A stretch of DNA of 37,391 bases from Rhodospirillales bacterium (GCA_009691105.1 SHVU01000018.1:1-37391), one strand, 5' to 3'; counted from the stretch's first letter, positions 1-8,829 are shown. A program made the numbers and translations. The notes: generated by a model not told the origin, from the sequence alone.

Positions 1-138
1 TTTGAGGCCATCGAGGGCCTTGGCGTCGCGATCGACGGCCAAGACATTGCCGCCGGCTTTGGCAAAGGCTATGACCGTCGCGGCGCCGATCCCGGCCGCG
101 CCCCCTGTCACAACGACGGATTTTCCAGAGAATTTCAT
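1..138 (-). CDS. Short-chain dehydrogenase/reductase, N-terminal part (cut by window edge)
   Basis: This is the first 46 codons of a minus-strand gene that runs off the left edge. The translation begins MKFSGKSVVVTGGAAGIGAA and continues into a second beta strand ending near VLAVDR. The TGGAAGIG segment (about residues 11-18) is the glycine-rich TGxxxGxG dinucleotide-binding loop of classical SDR enzymes, and the acidic residue after the second strand (Asp near 37) suggests NAD rather than NADP use. The catalytic Ser-Tyr-Lys part lies outside the window, so the substrate cannot be named. The gene is divergent from the DUF898 gene, with only 12 bases between the two starts. Confidence 0.8.
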   Translation of the reverse strand, partial: MKFSGKSVVVTGGAAGIGAATVIAFAKAGGNVLAVDRDAKALDGLK

Positions 139-150
139 GCCTCTATCCCC

Positions 151-1419
151 GTGGCACTTTGCCAGGACGAGGGGGCGGGCACAACCGCCGGGGCGCTTGA
201 GACGCCGGCCCTTAGACGGCTACAGTCGGCGCCGACCGAGACGGGTCACACCGTCCCGGTCGAGTTCGACGGGCGTCGCGCGCCTCTCCTCGGCCTCGTC
301 GTCACGAATATGCTCCTCAACATCGTGACGCTTGGCTTCTACCGGTTCTGGGCCAAGACCCGGCTGCGTCGCTATTTCTGGTCGAATGCTCGGATCGGAA
401 GCGAACGCTTCGAATACACCGGGTTGGCGAGCGAGCTCTTTCTCGGCTTTCTGATCGTCATCGCGGCGCTGACTCCGGCGCTTCTTCTCTATGCCGGCGT
501 GTCGGCCGTGGGCGAGGGTGACCTGTTCCTGGGCTCGGTCCTGGATGTCGCCTATCTTGCGATCTTCTATGCCCTCGCCCAGGTCGCGATCTATCGGGCC
601 TGGCGCTACCGCATGTCGCGGACGACGTGGCGCGCCGTGCGGTTCGGTCTCGACGGCTCGGCCTGGCGCTTCCTCGGGCTCGCCTTCATGTGGAGCCTAG
701 TGGTCATCGCGACGCTGGGCGTCGCCTATCCGTATCTGCGGATCGCGCTGGTCCGTTATCGCGTCAATCACAGCCGGTTCGGCGACGGGCCATTCGTATT
801 CGAAGGCTCCGGCGGCGATCTCATCGGATCGTGGCTTCGCGTCTTCGTGCTGGCCGTCCTGGCGGTGGTGCTCGGTGTCGTGTCCTCACCGTTGGGAACG
901 ATGATGTTCACCGATGGACTGGCCGAGCCATCGATCCTGCCGCCGATCCTGTCGGGCGTGTTGATCGTGGTCGGCTTGCCGCTCGGCTACGTCTGGTATC
1001 GGGTTCGCGAGTTTCGCTACATGGTCGCCCATACGCGGTTCGGAGCGGCGACATTTCAGTCGCGTGCCCAGGCGCGTCGCGTCGTCGGACTGGCGCTCGC
1101 CACCGGAGCCGCGTTTCTCGGCGTGATGGCCGTTGTCGCGGTGGTCGTATGGATAGCCGGTGGCGCCTGGTTGCCGGCCGACTCTTTTGCCGCCGGATTT
1201 TCCATCTGGCACGCCTTGGCGATCGTTGCGATCGCGGCCGGCCTCCTGGCCGGGCCGATCCTGACCATCGTCATTTTCCGTTTCTGTCTGGTGCGGCATC
1301 TCTGCCGAACTCTGACGATCACCAATATCGCTGTCGTCGATCGGGTCGTGCAGTCCGCCGACAAGGGCCCGAAGCGCGGCGAGGGGCTGGCCGATGCCAT
1401 CGATGTCGGGACCTTCTGA
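151..1419 (+). CDS. DUF898 (YjgN family) multi-pass inner-membrane protein
   Basis: This 422-residue membrane protein has an N-terminal soluble stretch of about 45 residues followed by many hydrophobic helices. The hallmark DUF898 pattern is present: FDGRR, then a helix ending in TLGFYRFWAKTRLRRYFW, then a conserved FEYTG. A second, related unit appears later (HSRFGDGPFVFEG and AHTRFGAATF), as in the two-repeat layout of the family. The function of DUF898/YjgN proteins is not established. It overlaps the M48 peptidase gene by 26 bases, which implies co-transcription and coupled translation; pairing of DUF898 with an M48 protease suggests a shared membrane role (inference). The start is a GTG without a strong ribosome site and is the least certain part of the call. 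Confidence 0.82.
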   Translation: MALCQDEGAGTTAGALETPALRRLQSAPTETGHTVPVEFDGRRAPLLGLVVTNMLLNIVTLGFYRFWAKTRLRRYFWSNARIGSERFEYTGLASELFLGFLIVIAALTPALLLYAGVSAVGEGDLFLGSVLDVAYLAIFYALAQVAIYRAWRYRMSRTTWRAVRFGLDGSAWRFLGLAFMWSLVVIATLGVAYPYLRIALVRYRVNHSRFGDGPFVFEGSGGDLIGSWLRVFVLAVLAVVLGVVSSPLGTMMFTDGLAEPSILPPILSGVLIVVGLPLGYVWYRVREFRYMVAHTRFGAATFQSRAQARRVVGLALATGAAFLGVMAVVAVVVWIAGGAWLPADSFAAGFSIWHALAIVAIAAGLLAGPILTIVIFRFCLVRHLCRTLTITNIAVVDRVVQSADKGPKRGEGLADAIDVGTF

Positions 1420-2521
1420 CCCAGCGGCTTTTGCCGCCACCTATCACGACGGCCGCACCGCCGTCGGCCGACGGGTGACGGCGCGCGTCCAGGGCGACGA
1501 TCTGGTCATCTCCGACGAGGCCGGGCACGTCATCGACCGCTGGCCCTTGGCCGAAATCCGATCGGTCGAAGCCTGGCAAAGCGACGGCATGGTCCGGCTC
1601 CGGTTGGGTTTCGATCGCGACGAGCGATTGACCTTGGACCATCCCAGCGATTTGGCGCGCCTCGGCCCATGGGCGCGGCTTGCCGGCCGAACCGTCTCAG
1701 GCTGGAAAACGCAGCGTTGGCGTCTTGCGGCCTGGGCGATCGGTGCTTTCGCCTCCATTGCGTTCGTGGTTCTCGTCGCCGTTCCCTGGCTCGCTCGCCA
1801 GATTGCCTATGTGATTCCGTCAGCCGTGGAAGAACAGATCGGCGAGCGCGTCACCGATCAGATCGTGACCATCCTGGCGGCACGAGAGGGCGTTGAGCCG
1901 TCACACATGGTCTGTGCCGCCGTCCACGGCCAACAGGCCATCGATAACTTAGTCAGCCGCTTGAACCGACGGGCCGCCGGCGCGGTGGCGCCAGAGGTCC
2001 TGGTCATTCGGTCGAAGGACGTCAACGCCTTCGCTCTGCCAGGCGGGAAAATCATTCTTCTTCATGGCCTGATCGATTTCGCCACCGACGGCGATGAACT
2101 CGCTGGCGTCTTGGCGCATGAAATCGGTCATCTTATGGAGCGACATCCGCTGTCGGTGGCCATCGAACGCGGCGGCGTGACGTTGCTGATCGGCTTTCTG
2201 GTCGGCGATGCTTTCGGCGGCATGGCGGTTGCCGGTCTCGGCGAGGTTCTGGCCGGCTCGGCCTACAGCCGAAGTGCCGAAGCCGAGGCCGACGCCATTG
2301 GCATCCGGCTCATGAACCAAGCCACGATCGACGTTCGTGCGATGGCCAGAGTTTTTGAGCGGTTGGCGCGGGAGGATAAGGATTTGACCGGAGTGCTCCG
2401 GTTCCTATCGACCCATCCGCCGTCGTTGAGCCGGGCCGCGCAAGCCCGATCGACGGGGGCGTCGACGCGACCGGCGCTCGATGCCGACGCCTGGCGGGCC
2501 ATCAAGACGATGTGCGATTGA
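1394..2521 (+). CDS. M48 family zinc metallopeptidase, membrane anchored
   Basis: This 375-residue protein has three parts. Residues 1-100 form a soluble N-terminal domain of the type often fused to M48 proteases. Residues about 110-133 form one membrane helix. The rest is an M48 peptidase domain. The zinc motif HEIGH is at residues 242-246 within LAGVLAHEIGHLMERHP, and the downstream SRSAEAEADAIG segment (about 292-303) supplies the third zinc ligand, Glu296. M48 proteases of this architecture act in membrane or periplasmic protein quality control. A second ATG three codons in is an alternative start. The coding sequence begins inside the end of the DUF898 gene. The following gene, aspS, has its own apparent promoter. 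Confidence 0.88.
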   Translation: MPSMSGPSDPAAFAATYHDGRTAVGRRVTARVQGDDLVISDEAGHVIDRWPLAEIRSVEAWQSDGMVRLRLGFDRDERLTLDHPSDLARLGPWARLAGRTVSGWKTQRWRLAAWAIGAFASIAFVVLVAVPWLARQIAYVIPSAVEEQIGERVTDQIVTILAAREGVEPSHMVCAAVHGQQAIDNLVSRLNRRAAGAVAPEVLVIRSKDVNAFALPGGKIILLHGLIDFATDGDELAGVLAHEIGHLMERHPLSVAIERGGVTLLIGFLVGDAFGGMAVAGLGEVLAGSAYSRSAEAEADAIGIRLMNQATIDVRAMARVFERLAREDKDLTGVLRFLSTHPPSLSRAAQARSTGASTRPALDADAWRAIKTMCD

Positions 2522-2540
2522 TCGCGCTCGCGATCCACTC

Positions 2541-2570
2541 TTGACAATGCCCGCTCCGGCATGCGGCTCT
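2541..2570 (+). promoter_or_regulatory. Predicted aspS promoter with inverted repeat in the spacer
   Basis: A perfect TTGACA -35 hexamer lies at 2541-2546. No convincing -10 is visible at 17 bp, only weak candidates around 2564-2570. Directly after the -35 there is a small inverted repeat, ATGCC, six bases, GGCAT (2547-2562), where a repressor could sit. The placement 20-45 bases upstream of the aspS start fits a promoter, but only the -35 is strong. Confidence 0.35.
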
Positions 2571-2587
2571 TAGCGCCGATTCCGCCC

Positions 2588-4381
2588 ATGCATCCTTACC
2601 GAACACACACTTGCGGCGAGCTGCGCCCGGCCCACGCCGGCCGAGAGGTGCGGCTGTCCGGCTGGGCGCATCGCAAGCGCGACCACGGCAACCTCGTGTT
2701 CCTCGATCTTCGCGATCATTACGGGCTGACGCAGTGCGTTATCGATACGGCGAGCCCCTTGTTCGCCGAAGTCGAAAAGGTCAGCCCGGAAAGCGTCGTG
2801 ACGGTGACCGGCACGGTCGTGGCGCGTTCGGCCGAGACCGTGAACGCGACGCTGGCAACGGGCCAGGTCGAGCTTCAGATCTCGGCGTTCAACATCGAGT
2901 CGGCGGCCGACATGCTGCCGATGCAGGTGGCGGGCGATGCCGAATATTCCGAAGACCTTAGGCTTCGCTATCGCTTCCTCGATCTGCGCCGCGACCGGTT
3001 GCACGCCAACATCGTGCTGCGCAATCAGGTTATCGCCAGCATCCGGCGGCGCATGATCGAACAGGGGTTCATGGAGTTCCAGACCCCGATCCTGACCGCC
3101 AGCTCGCCCGAAGGCGCGCGCGATTACCTGGTGCCGAGCCGCATCCATCCCGGCAAGTTCTATGCGCTTCCCCAGGCGCCGCAGCAGTTCAAGCAACTGC
3201 TGATGATCTCGGGCTTCGACCGTTATTTCCAGATCGCGCCGTGTTTTCGCGACGAAGACGCGCGCGCCGATCGCTCGCCCGGCGAGTTCTATCAACTCGA
3301 TCTCGAGATGTCGTACGTCACCCAGGACGATGTGTTCGCCGCGGTCGAGCCTGTCCTGCACGGCGTCTTCGTCGAATTCGCCAAAGGCGCGCCGGTTACG
3401 CCGACACCGTTCCCGCGTATTCCGCTCGCCGAGTCGATGTTGCGCTACGGGTCCGACAAGCCGGACTTGCGCAATCCGATTTTGATTTCGGATGTCACAG
3501 AGGCGTTTCGCGGCTCGAACTTCGGGCTCTTCGCGCGGGTTGTGGAGAAGGGCGCCGTGGTTCGCGCTATTCCCGCGCCCAAAGCCGCGACCCGGCCGCG
3601 CAGCTTCTACGACAAGCTCAACGATTGGGCGAAAGCCGAAGGCATGGGCGGACTCGGCTATGCCGTGTTCGCCGACAATGAAGTCCGCGGCCCGATCGCC
3701 AAGAACCTGGAACCGGCCCGCCTAGAAGCGATCCGCACCGCCTCGGGCGTCGCGGCTGGCGATGCTGTCTTCTTCGTCTGCGCGCCCAAGGCCGAAGCCG
3801 CGAAGTTCGCCGGCGCCGTCCGCACGCGGCTCGGCCAGGAACTCGAGCTCATCGAAGCGAACGTCTTCAAGTTCTGCTGGGTGACCGACTTCCCGATGTA
3901 CGAGCGCGATCCCGACACCGGCAAGATCGAGTTCAGCCACAATCCGTTTTCGATGCCGCAAGGCGGGCTCGAGGCTCTGACCTCGAAGGACCCGCCCGAC
4001 ATCCTCGCGTTCCAATACGACATCGTTTGCAACGGCGTGGAACTATCAAGCGGCGCGATCCGCAACCATCGCCCGGACATCATGTACAAGGCGTTCGAGA
4101 TCGCCGGCTACAGTGCCGCCGATGTCGAGGCGCGGTTCGGCGGCATGCTGAGCGCGTTCAAGTTCGGCGCACCGCCTCACGGCGGTTCGGCGCCGGGTAT
4201 CGATCGGATCGTGATGCTGCTGGCCGGCGAGCCGAATATCCGCGAGGTCGTGGCTTTCCCAATGAATCAGCAGGCCGAAGACCTGCTGATGGGCGCCCCG
4301 GCGCCGGTCGATCCGGCGCGGCTACGCGACGTCCATATTCGGGTCGAAATGCCCAAAGCCAAGGAGCCTCGCGGCTCCTAG
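2588..4381 (+). CDS. aspS: Aspartate--tRNA ligase (AspRS), probably non-discriminating
   Basis: This is a full-length bacterial class II aspartyl-tRNA synthetase of 597 residues. It attaches aspartate to tRNA-Asp. The chosen ATG gives the canonical opening [14 protein letters not shown]. Domains in order are an N-terminal OB-fold anticodon-binding domain ([18 protein letters not shown]), the class II core with motif 2 ([20 protein letters not shown]), the bacterial GAD insertion, and motif 3 ([14 protein letters not shown]). His33 in RDHG matches the position that is His in non-discriminating AspRS enzymes such as that of Pseudomonas, and Leu in E. coli. This suggests the enzyme also charges tRNA-Asn for transamidation by GatCAB (inference). 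A short hairpin overlaps the stop codon. Confidence 0.97.
   Translation: MHPYRTHTCGELRPAHAGREVRLSGWAHRKRDHGNLVFLDLRDHYGLTQCVIDTASPLFAEVEKVSPESVVTVTGTVVARSAETVNATLATGQVELQISAFNIESAADMLPMQVAGDAEYSEDLRLRYRFLDLRRDRLHANIVLRNQVIASIRRRMIEQGFMEFQTPILTASSPEGARDYLVPSRIHPGKFYALPQAPQQFKQLLMISGFDRYFQIAPCFRDEDARADRSPGEFYQLDLEMSYVTQDDVFAAVEPVLHGVFVEFAKGAPVTPTPFPRIPLAESMLRYGSDKPDLRNPILISDVTEAFRGSNFGLFARVVEKGAVVRAIPAPKAATRPRSFYDKLNDWAKAEGMGGLGYAVFADNEVRGPIAKNLEPARLEAIRTASGVAAGDAVFFVCAPKAEAAKFAGAVRTRLGQELELIEANVFKFCWVTDFPMYERDPDTGKIEFSHNPFSMPQGGLEALTSKDPPDILAFQYDIVCNGVELSSGAIRNHRPDIMYKAFEIAGYSAADVEARFGGMLSAFKFGAPPHGGSAPGIDRIVMLLAGEPNIREVVAFPMNQQAEDLLMGAPAPVDPARLRDVHIRVEMPKAKEPRGS
4362..4379 (+). terminator. 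Hairpin overlapping the aspS stop codon
   Basis: A perfect 7-bp stem, AGGAGCC with loop TCGC and GGCTCCT, covers the last codons of aspS and the first base of its stop. No T-tract follows, so it is at best a weak or bidirectional terminator between aspS and the convergent small gene at 4404-4823. Confidence 0.3.
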
Positions 4382-4403
4382 TCGGCCTTGGACGTGGCTG
4401 CGG

Positions 4404-4823
4404 TTAAGCGGCCTTGCGAACGAACCCGGGAACCAATTCGGCGATGCGACGCGTCCGCTCGACGAGTGTCGTGTCGCGGCCGTTGTATTTCGTCTCGAAC
4501 GCCAGGCGCCGCTCCCAATAGGCGACGTAGTCGCGGGGCCGATCAGGATCGGCCCGCTCGCCGAGCAAGGCTCCGATGGTGCGCTCATAGTCCGGGGGAA
4601 GCTCGGGCGGGAAGGCCAACAGCTCGTACTCGGTCCAATTCAAGGTCCCGGCGAGATAGAGGTCCATGCTCAAGGCCGCGAGGCGTCGCGGCGAAATGTG
4701 GCGAAGGTCCGGGGTCGTGACGCCAGGAACGCCGGCGGAACGCGCCCAGCGGGGCAAGATCGGCGGGGTTCGGGAAAGGGGTGGGGCTGTGGGTTCCAGT
4801 TCAGGGGCCAGCATGGCTTTCAT
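4404..4823 (-). CDS. Small conserved-looking protein of unknown function
   Basis: A 139-residue soluble protein that I do not recognise. The start at 4823 is chosen over an upstream one because AAGGAG lies six bases before that ATG. The first 50 residues are proline-rich and probably disordered (PELEPTAPPLSRTPPILPRW). The remainder looks folded: TPDLRHISPRRLAALSMDLY, then NWTEYELLAFPPELPPDY, then DRPRDYVAYWERRLAFETKY. No membrane helix, signal peptide or cysteine pair is seen. It stands alone, convergent with aspS and divergent from eipB. Codon use matches its neighbours, so it is probably a real gene. Confidence 0.68.
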   Translation of the reverse strand: MKAMLAPELEPTAPPLSRTPPILPRWARSAGVPGVTTPDLRHISPRRLAALSMDLYLAGTLNWTEYELLAFPPELPPDYERTIGALLGERADPDRPRDYVAYWERRLAFETKYNGRDTTLVERTRRIAELVPGFVRKAA

Positions 4824-5045
4824 CGGGTTCTCCTTGGGCGTGCCGGACGTCGACTCGCGATCCACCGGTCGCCGCCGCAACGTCGGCGCGGCGCGTCCCT
4901 GGTCTCGCGACCGGTCTCACGCAATTGCCGTGCCAAGACTAAATCGCCGCGTCCCACGGTATTCCCGCGGCCGGGACGGCGTGCGGACGCAGGGTAGGTA
5001 TGCCGATTTTTCCTAGTGGCCGGTCACGGCGGCGGGCGGGTCCGA

Positions 5046-5098
5046 TGGACCGGCGAGACGGCGCCCCCTATGATGCGCCATCACCGGATCGATGGCGC
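5046..5098 (+). promoter_or_regulatory. Predicted eipB promoter with operator-like inverted repeat
   Basis: A -35 TGGACC (5046-5051) and a -10 TATGAT (5069-5074) are separated by 17 bp. Immediately after the -10 comes a perfect 8-bp inverted repeat, GCGCCATC (5075-5082), eight bases, GATGGCGC (5091-5098). It would span the transcription start and ends one base before the AGGAAGG ribosome site. Either a protein operator or an RNA hairpin in the leader is possible. Confidence 0.42.
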
Positions 5099-5109
5099 GA
5101 GGAAGGCAG

Positions 5110-5919
5110 ATGACGGCGGCGGAGCGAATTGGCGCGTGGGCCTGTGCCGCGCTGATTCTATCGACGACGGGGCCGGTGGCGTTGGCTGCCGAAGGTTTGG
5201 TTTCGCACCGCGCCATCTACCGGATCGTGCTGTCGTCGACCCGTCCGCAATCGAGTGTGACCGCCGCCAATGGCGCTATGCACTACAGTTTCGCCGAGAC
5301 TTGCGACGGTTGGAACGTCGAGAACCAGACGTTCATCAGCTTCTCCTACACCGAAGGCACCACCGCCGAGACGACGTGGAGCTTTGCGAGCACTGAATCG
5401 AAAGACGGGTTGCGTTATCGATTCCGTGTCCGCAACGATCGCGACGGCGAGACGGTCGATCGCTTGCAAGGCGACGCGACGTTGAAGGCGCGTGGCGCGG
5501 CGGGTATCGCCCGGTTTGTCCAGCCCGAGGCCGAGGAAGTCGAGCTTCCGGCCGGGACGTTGTTTCCGACCAGGCATGTTCAGGACCTTCTCGCCGCGGC
5601 GCGGACGGGGACCAAGTCCTTCAATCGGGTCGTCTTCGACGGCTCGAGCCGAGACAATCCCTACGAGGTCAGCGCCGTGGTGCTGTCGCCGATCGCTGCC
5701 GATGGCGGGCTGCGACCGAAAGGCCTCGGTCCCAGTCGCATATGGCCGGTCCAGCTCGCGTTCTTCCCCCACGACGGGCAGGCCGATTTGCCAGAATTCG
5801 AGTTGTCGATTCGCTATCGCGAGGACGGCATCGCCGATCGCCTTCAGCAGGCCGTCGACGACATCGTCCTCGATCTCGAACTGACCGAAATCGAGCTTCT
5901 GCCGACACCGAGCTGCTAG
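5110..5919 (+). CDS. eipB: EipB-type cell envelope integrity protein (DUF1849)
   Basis: This 269-residue secreted protein has an N-terminal signal peptide (hydrophobic stretch ending near VALAAEG) and then a DUF1849 domain. EipB of Brucella is a periplasmic spiral-shaped beta protein needed for envelope integrity, with a disulfide between a Cys in the CDGW motif and a Cys at the extreme C-terminus. Both are present here: Cys65 in ETCDGWNVENQ and Cys269 as the last residue. Conserved blocks SHRAIYRIVL near the N-terminus and SFASTESKDGLRYRF are visible. The ATG at 5110 is preferred because AGGAAGG precedes it; an ATG six codons earlier falls inside an inverted repeat. The gene is convergent with the sugar kinase gene, two bases apart. 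Confidence 0.88.
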   Translation: MTAAERIGAWACAALILSTTGPVALAAEGLVSHRAIYRIVLSSTRPQSSVTAANGAMHYSFAETCDGWNVENQTFISFSYTEGTTAETTWSFASTESKDGLRYRFRVRNDRDGETVDRLQGDATLKARGAAGIARFVQPEAEEVELPAGTLFPTRHVQDLLAAARTGTKSFNRVVFDGSSRDNPYEVSAVVLSPIAADGGLRPKGLGPSRIWPVQLAFFPHDGQADLPEFELSIRYREDGIADRLQQAVDDIVLDLELTEIELLPTPSC

Positions 5920-5921
5920 CG

Positions 5922-6836
5922 TTAAGACCGCGCTTTAGTCGGCCAAAGCCACGCGGCGCCCCGCCGGCCGCTGGAGTCTCCATGAACGGCGCGGCGTAGA
6001 TCAGTATCGATCCGATCCGAGAAGACGTACGGCGTCCACAGTTTCGGGACGGCCGCATACAACCGTTCGACGTTGGATAGACCGCCGCCCAGCACGATCA
6101 CGTCAGGATCGAGCACGTTGACGATCGAAGCCAGGGCCCGGGCCAGCCGGTCCTCGTAGCGATCGAGGGCGGCCGAGGCCTTGGGTTCGCCCGCGGCGGC
6201 TTGCTCGACGATCCGCTCGGCGGTGGCGGCCTCGGAACTCCCCCCGGCGCGGCGATAGTCGGCGGCCAAGCTCGGACCGGAGAGAAACGACTCGATGCAA
6301 CCCATACGGCCGCAATAGCAGCGCGGCCCCGGCAATTCGTCGGGACGGGGATTAGGTAACGGGTTGTGGCCCCATTCGCCGGCAATGGCGTTGCGTCCGG
6401 TCAGGAGCTTGCCGTCGATGACGATACCGCCACCGACGCCGGTTCCGAGAATGACCCCGAACACTGTGGCGGCGCCTTTGCCGGTGCCATCGGTCGCTTC
6501 CGAGAGCGTAAAGCAGTTCGCATCATTGGCGAGCCGCACCGGGCGCCCCAGCGCCGTCTCCAGATCGCGGTCCAAGGGCTTGCCGTTCAGGGCCGTCGAG
6601 TTGGAGTTCTTGACCAGACCCGTGGCCGGCGACAGGGCCCCGGGAATGCCGATCCCGATGCTGCCGGTTTCGCCGGCGTCGCGTTCGAGCCGGGCCACGA
6701 TATCGACCAGGGCGGCGACGGTGCGGCCGTAATCCCCGGCCGGCGTCGGCACCCGGACGTGGGCCAGGATACGTCCGTCGTCGGCCAGCGCGATGCCGTC
6801 GATCTTGGTCCCGCCGAGGTCGATCCCGATCCGCAT
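5922..6836 (-). CDS. ROK family sugar kinase (fructokinase/glucokinase type)
   Basis: A 304-residue ROK kinase that would phosphorylate a hexose with ATP. The N-terminal phosphate-binding loop is GIDLGGTKIDG (residues 4-14). The catalytic Asp is Asp105 in LANDANCF. The second glycine-rich loop is GTGVGGG (131-137). The ROK zinc site is complete: His157 in EWGHNPLP and the CYCGRMGCIE segment with Cys173, Cys175 and Cys180. The EWGHNPLP and CYCGRxGCIE wording is typical of Mak-type fructokinases and related glucokinases. Substrate choice between fructose, glucose and N-acetyl sugars cannot be settled from sequence alone. It stands alone on this strand, with no sugar transporter nearby. Confidence 0.88.
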   Translation of the reverse strand: MRIGIDLGGTKIDGIALADDGRILAHVRVPTPAGDYGRTVAALVDIVARLERDAGETGSIGIGIPGALSPATGLVKNSNSTALNGKPLDRDLETALGRPVRLANDANCFTLSEATDGTGKGAATVFGVILGTGVGGGIVIDGKLLTGRNAIAGEWGHNPLPNPRPDELPGPRCYCGRMGCIESFLSGPSLAADYRRAGGSSEAATAERIVEQAAAGEPKASAALDRYEDRLARALASIVNVLDPDVIVLGGGLSNVERLYAAVPKLWTPYVFSDRIDTDLRRAVHGDSSGRRGAAWLWPTKARS

Positions 6837-6939
6837 GCCGGCCCCTGCGCCGTTAAGGGTTGATTGACGAATTCAGCCTAGCGTTCCTGTGGGAATCCTG
6901 GAACAGACCCGGGCGAGTTGGTGTGGTGGCACAGGTGCC

Positions 6940-7689
6940 ATGAACGACTCCTTCGGCATAAGCCAGGAAGGTCTTGAAACGGCGCTGACCATCAAGAACA
7001 ACTATCGGGCTCGCGAGCCGATTTGTTTGCCGGGCGAAGTCGCGAGCCTCCTGGTTCCTGAGCATCTGATGAATCACGGTCTCGATCTGCGCGGCATTGA
7101 GGATCCCTTGGCGCTGGCCATGATGGCGACGCGGGATCCGGAAGCGCCGATGGCCATGGCCGCGGCGGCGCGGCTCGGGCCGGCCGGGCGCAAGACCAAG
7201 CTCATCACCGGCGTGTTCAGCCTGATCGGCGAAAAGAGCCGCCACGACGCGGTCCGCGATTGCGTGCGCCTGATCCACGCCAACGCCTTCGCGCCCCAAG
7301 CCATTGCTGAAGTGCGGCGGCGCACGGCGCGCGTCATCGTCGAGACCCGGCGGGAATACACCGCGGCGCTGCGCCACAACCTCGAAAGCCTTTTTGACGG
7401 GTCGATCGCGCCCCGCCAGTTCGTCCGCGAGTTCTTCGAACTGACAGAGGCCGGGAACCTGCGCAGCGACATCCGCAAGAAGCTGGTCTCCAGCTTGCTG
7501 CTGTCGGAGAACGTCAGGCCGTCCATCAAATTCCTCGTCCTCGAAAACTTCGATCGCCTGCCGAATCCGGTGCGCATGAGTATCGTGTCCGTGGTCGCGG
7601 CGGCGGAACCAAATCACCATATCGCCATGATCCAGGATGAGCTTCGCTGGATCATCGACCGCGATCGGGCCACGTCCCCGACGCACTAA
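6940..7689 (+). CDS. Unrecognised alpha-helical protein
   Basis: A 249-residue soluble protein of unknown family. It is rich in helices with basic and acidic pairs. Recognisable stretches are LPGEVASLLVPEHLMNHGLD, a small-residue segment AMAAAARLGPAGRKTKLITG, then RRRTARVIVETRREYTAALR and FDRLPNPVRMSIVSVVAAAE near the C-terminus. No signal peptide, membrane helix, nucleotide-binding loop or metal motif is seen. The start at 6940 is chosen because translation from there has typical coding character; a GTG at 6889 is possible but adds an unlikely low-complexity lead. Its stop is three bases from the end of the convergent persulfide dioxygenase gene. No function is proposed. Confidence 0.72.
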   Translation: MNDSFGISQEGLETALTIKNNYRAREPICLPGEVASLLVPEHLMNHGLDLRGIEDPLALAMMATRDPEAPMAMAAAARLGPAGRKTKLITGVFSLIGEKSRHDAVRDCVRLIHANAFAPQAIAEVRRRTARVIVETRREYTAALRHNLESLFDGSIAPRQFVREFFELTEAGNLRSDIRKKLVSSLLLSENVRPSIKFLVLENFDRLPNPVRMSIVSVVAAAEPNHHIAMIQDELRWIIDRDRATSPTH

Positions 7690-7692
7690 GCT

Positions 7693-8745
7693 TCAGGCGC
7701 TCTGGCGCTGGCTCTCGACCGCGGCTCCGGATTTGATCCAGGCGTCGATGCCGCCGGCCAAGTGTCGGGTGTTGCGGATGCCGGCTTCGTCGAGAGCCTT
7801 GAGAGCCAAGGCTGATCTCTCGCCAAAGGCGCAATAGAGAACTAACTCCGCACCCGAGCCGTCGGCCACGGCGCGAAGCAGGCTTCCCGACTGCGTCTGT
7901 TCAATCAGCTTCGGATAGGGCACATGGACTGAGCCGGGGATGGTGCCGGTCCGCCGCCGCTCGCCCTCCTCGCGCAAGTCCACGAAGATCGTTCCCGCTC
8001 GTCCCAAACGCTCCCGTGCCGCCGGAACGGCGAGCGTCCGTTCGCGAATGGCCGGGTCGGTCTGATCGAGCCCGACCTTGCGATTGGCCGGGACCGCGAC
8101 GTCCATCAACTTGGGATCGGGAAGCTTGAGGGCGGCCATGAGTGCCGCGTATTCGTCGCTCGATTTGACCTGCAGGCGCGGATTGAAGGTGCGTTCCTCG
8201 ACGACGGTGGACACCGTGTCGCCTTTGTAGTCGTGGGCCGGATAGACCAGCGTCTCGTCGGGAAGGGTCAGCAGCTTGGTCGTGATCGAGCGATAGGCGG
8301 AGCGGGCGTCGCCGTTCTGGAAATCGGTCCGGCCGGTGCCGCGGATCAACAGGGTATCGCCCGTGAAGACCCGGTCCGCCATCGTGAAGCAATAGGAGTC
8401 GTCGGTGTGCCCGGGCGTATAAAGCGCCGTCATGCTGACGCCTTCGATTTCGACCGGCTCGCCGTTGTCGACCCGCATCGAGACGACGTCGACGGTGGCA
8501 TGGCGCCCCATGACCGTGACGCAGCGCGTCTTGTCGCGCAGCACCGCCAAGGCCGAGATGTGATCGGCATGGACATGGGTGTCGACGGCTTTGACGAGGC
8601 GCAGTTTGAGTTCGGCAAGAAGCTTCAGGTAGCGGTCGACGTGCTCGACCACCGGGTCGATGATCAGCGCCTCGCCGCCGCTACGCGCCGCAAGGATATA
8701 GGTGTAGGTCGAGGACACGCTGTCGAAGAGTTGCCGAAAGATCAT
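7693..8745 (-). CDS. Persulfide dioxygenase-rhodanese fusion protein
   Basis: This 350-residue protein fuses an ETHE1-like metallo-beta-lactamase-fold domain (about 1-230) to a C-terminal rhodanese domain (about 245-345). The first domain carries THVHADH (His57, His59, Asp61, His62), His113 in TPGHTDDSY, Asp130 in FTGD and His171 in YPAHDYKG, the ligands of the mononuclear iron of persulfide dioxygenases. The rhodanese loop is CAFGERSA with active Cys305. Such fusions oxidise glutathione persulfide to sulfite and move sulfur between thiols, detoxifying sulfide. AGGAAGGAG precedes the ATG. The gene is divergent from tusA, another sulfur-carrier gene, with 117 bp between them. Classic BigR/SqrR-type neighbours (sqr, an ArsR regulator, a YeeE transporter) are not in the window. 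Confidence 0.9.
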   Translation of the reverse strand: MIFRQLFDSVSSTYTYILAARSGGEALIIDPVVEHVDRYLKLLAELKLRLVKAVDTHVHADHISALAVLRDKTRCVTVMGRHATVDVVSMRVDNGEPVEIEGVSMTALYTPGHTDDSYCFTMADRVFTGDTLLIRGTGRTDFQNGDARSAYRSITTKLLTLPDETLVYPAHDYKGDTVSTVVEERTFNPRLQVKSSDEYAALMAALKLPDPKLMDVAVPANRKVGLDQTDPAIRERTLAVPAARERLGRAGTIFVDLREEGERRRTGTIPGSVHVPYPKLIEQTQSGSLLRAVADGSGAELVLYCAFGERSALALKALDEAGIRNTRHLAGGIDAWIKSGAAVESQRQSA

Positions 8746-8829
8746 GGCCGCTCCTTCCTGAAAATTCTAACACGACCGGTTCGGCGCGGCGATGGCGCCG
8801 CCTTGCGGCGTTGGTGCTTTCGAGGGATG

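Noticed and set aside
8764-8769. TAGAAT as a -10 for the persulfide dioxygenase gene (minus strand)
   Set aside because: The hexamer is good, but transcription would then start inside the AGGAAGGAG ribosome site, and no -35 is visible.
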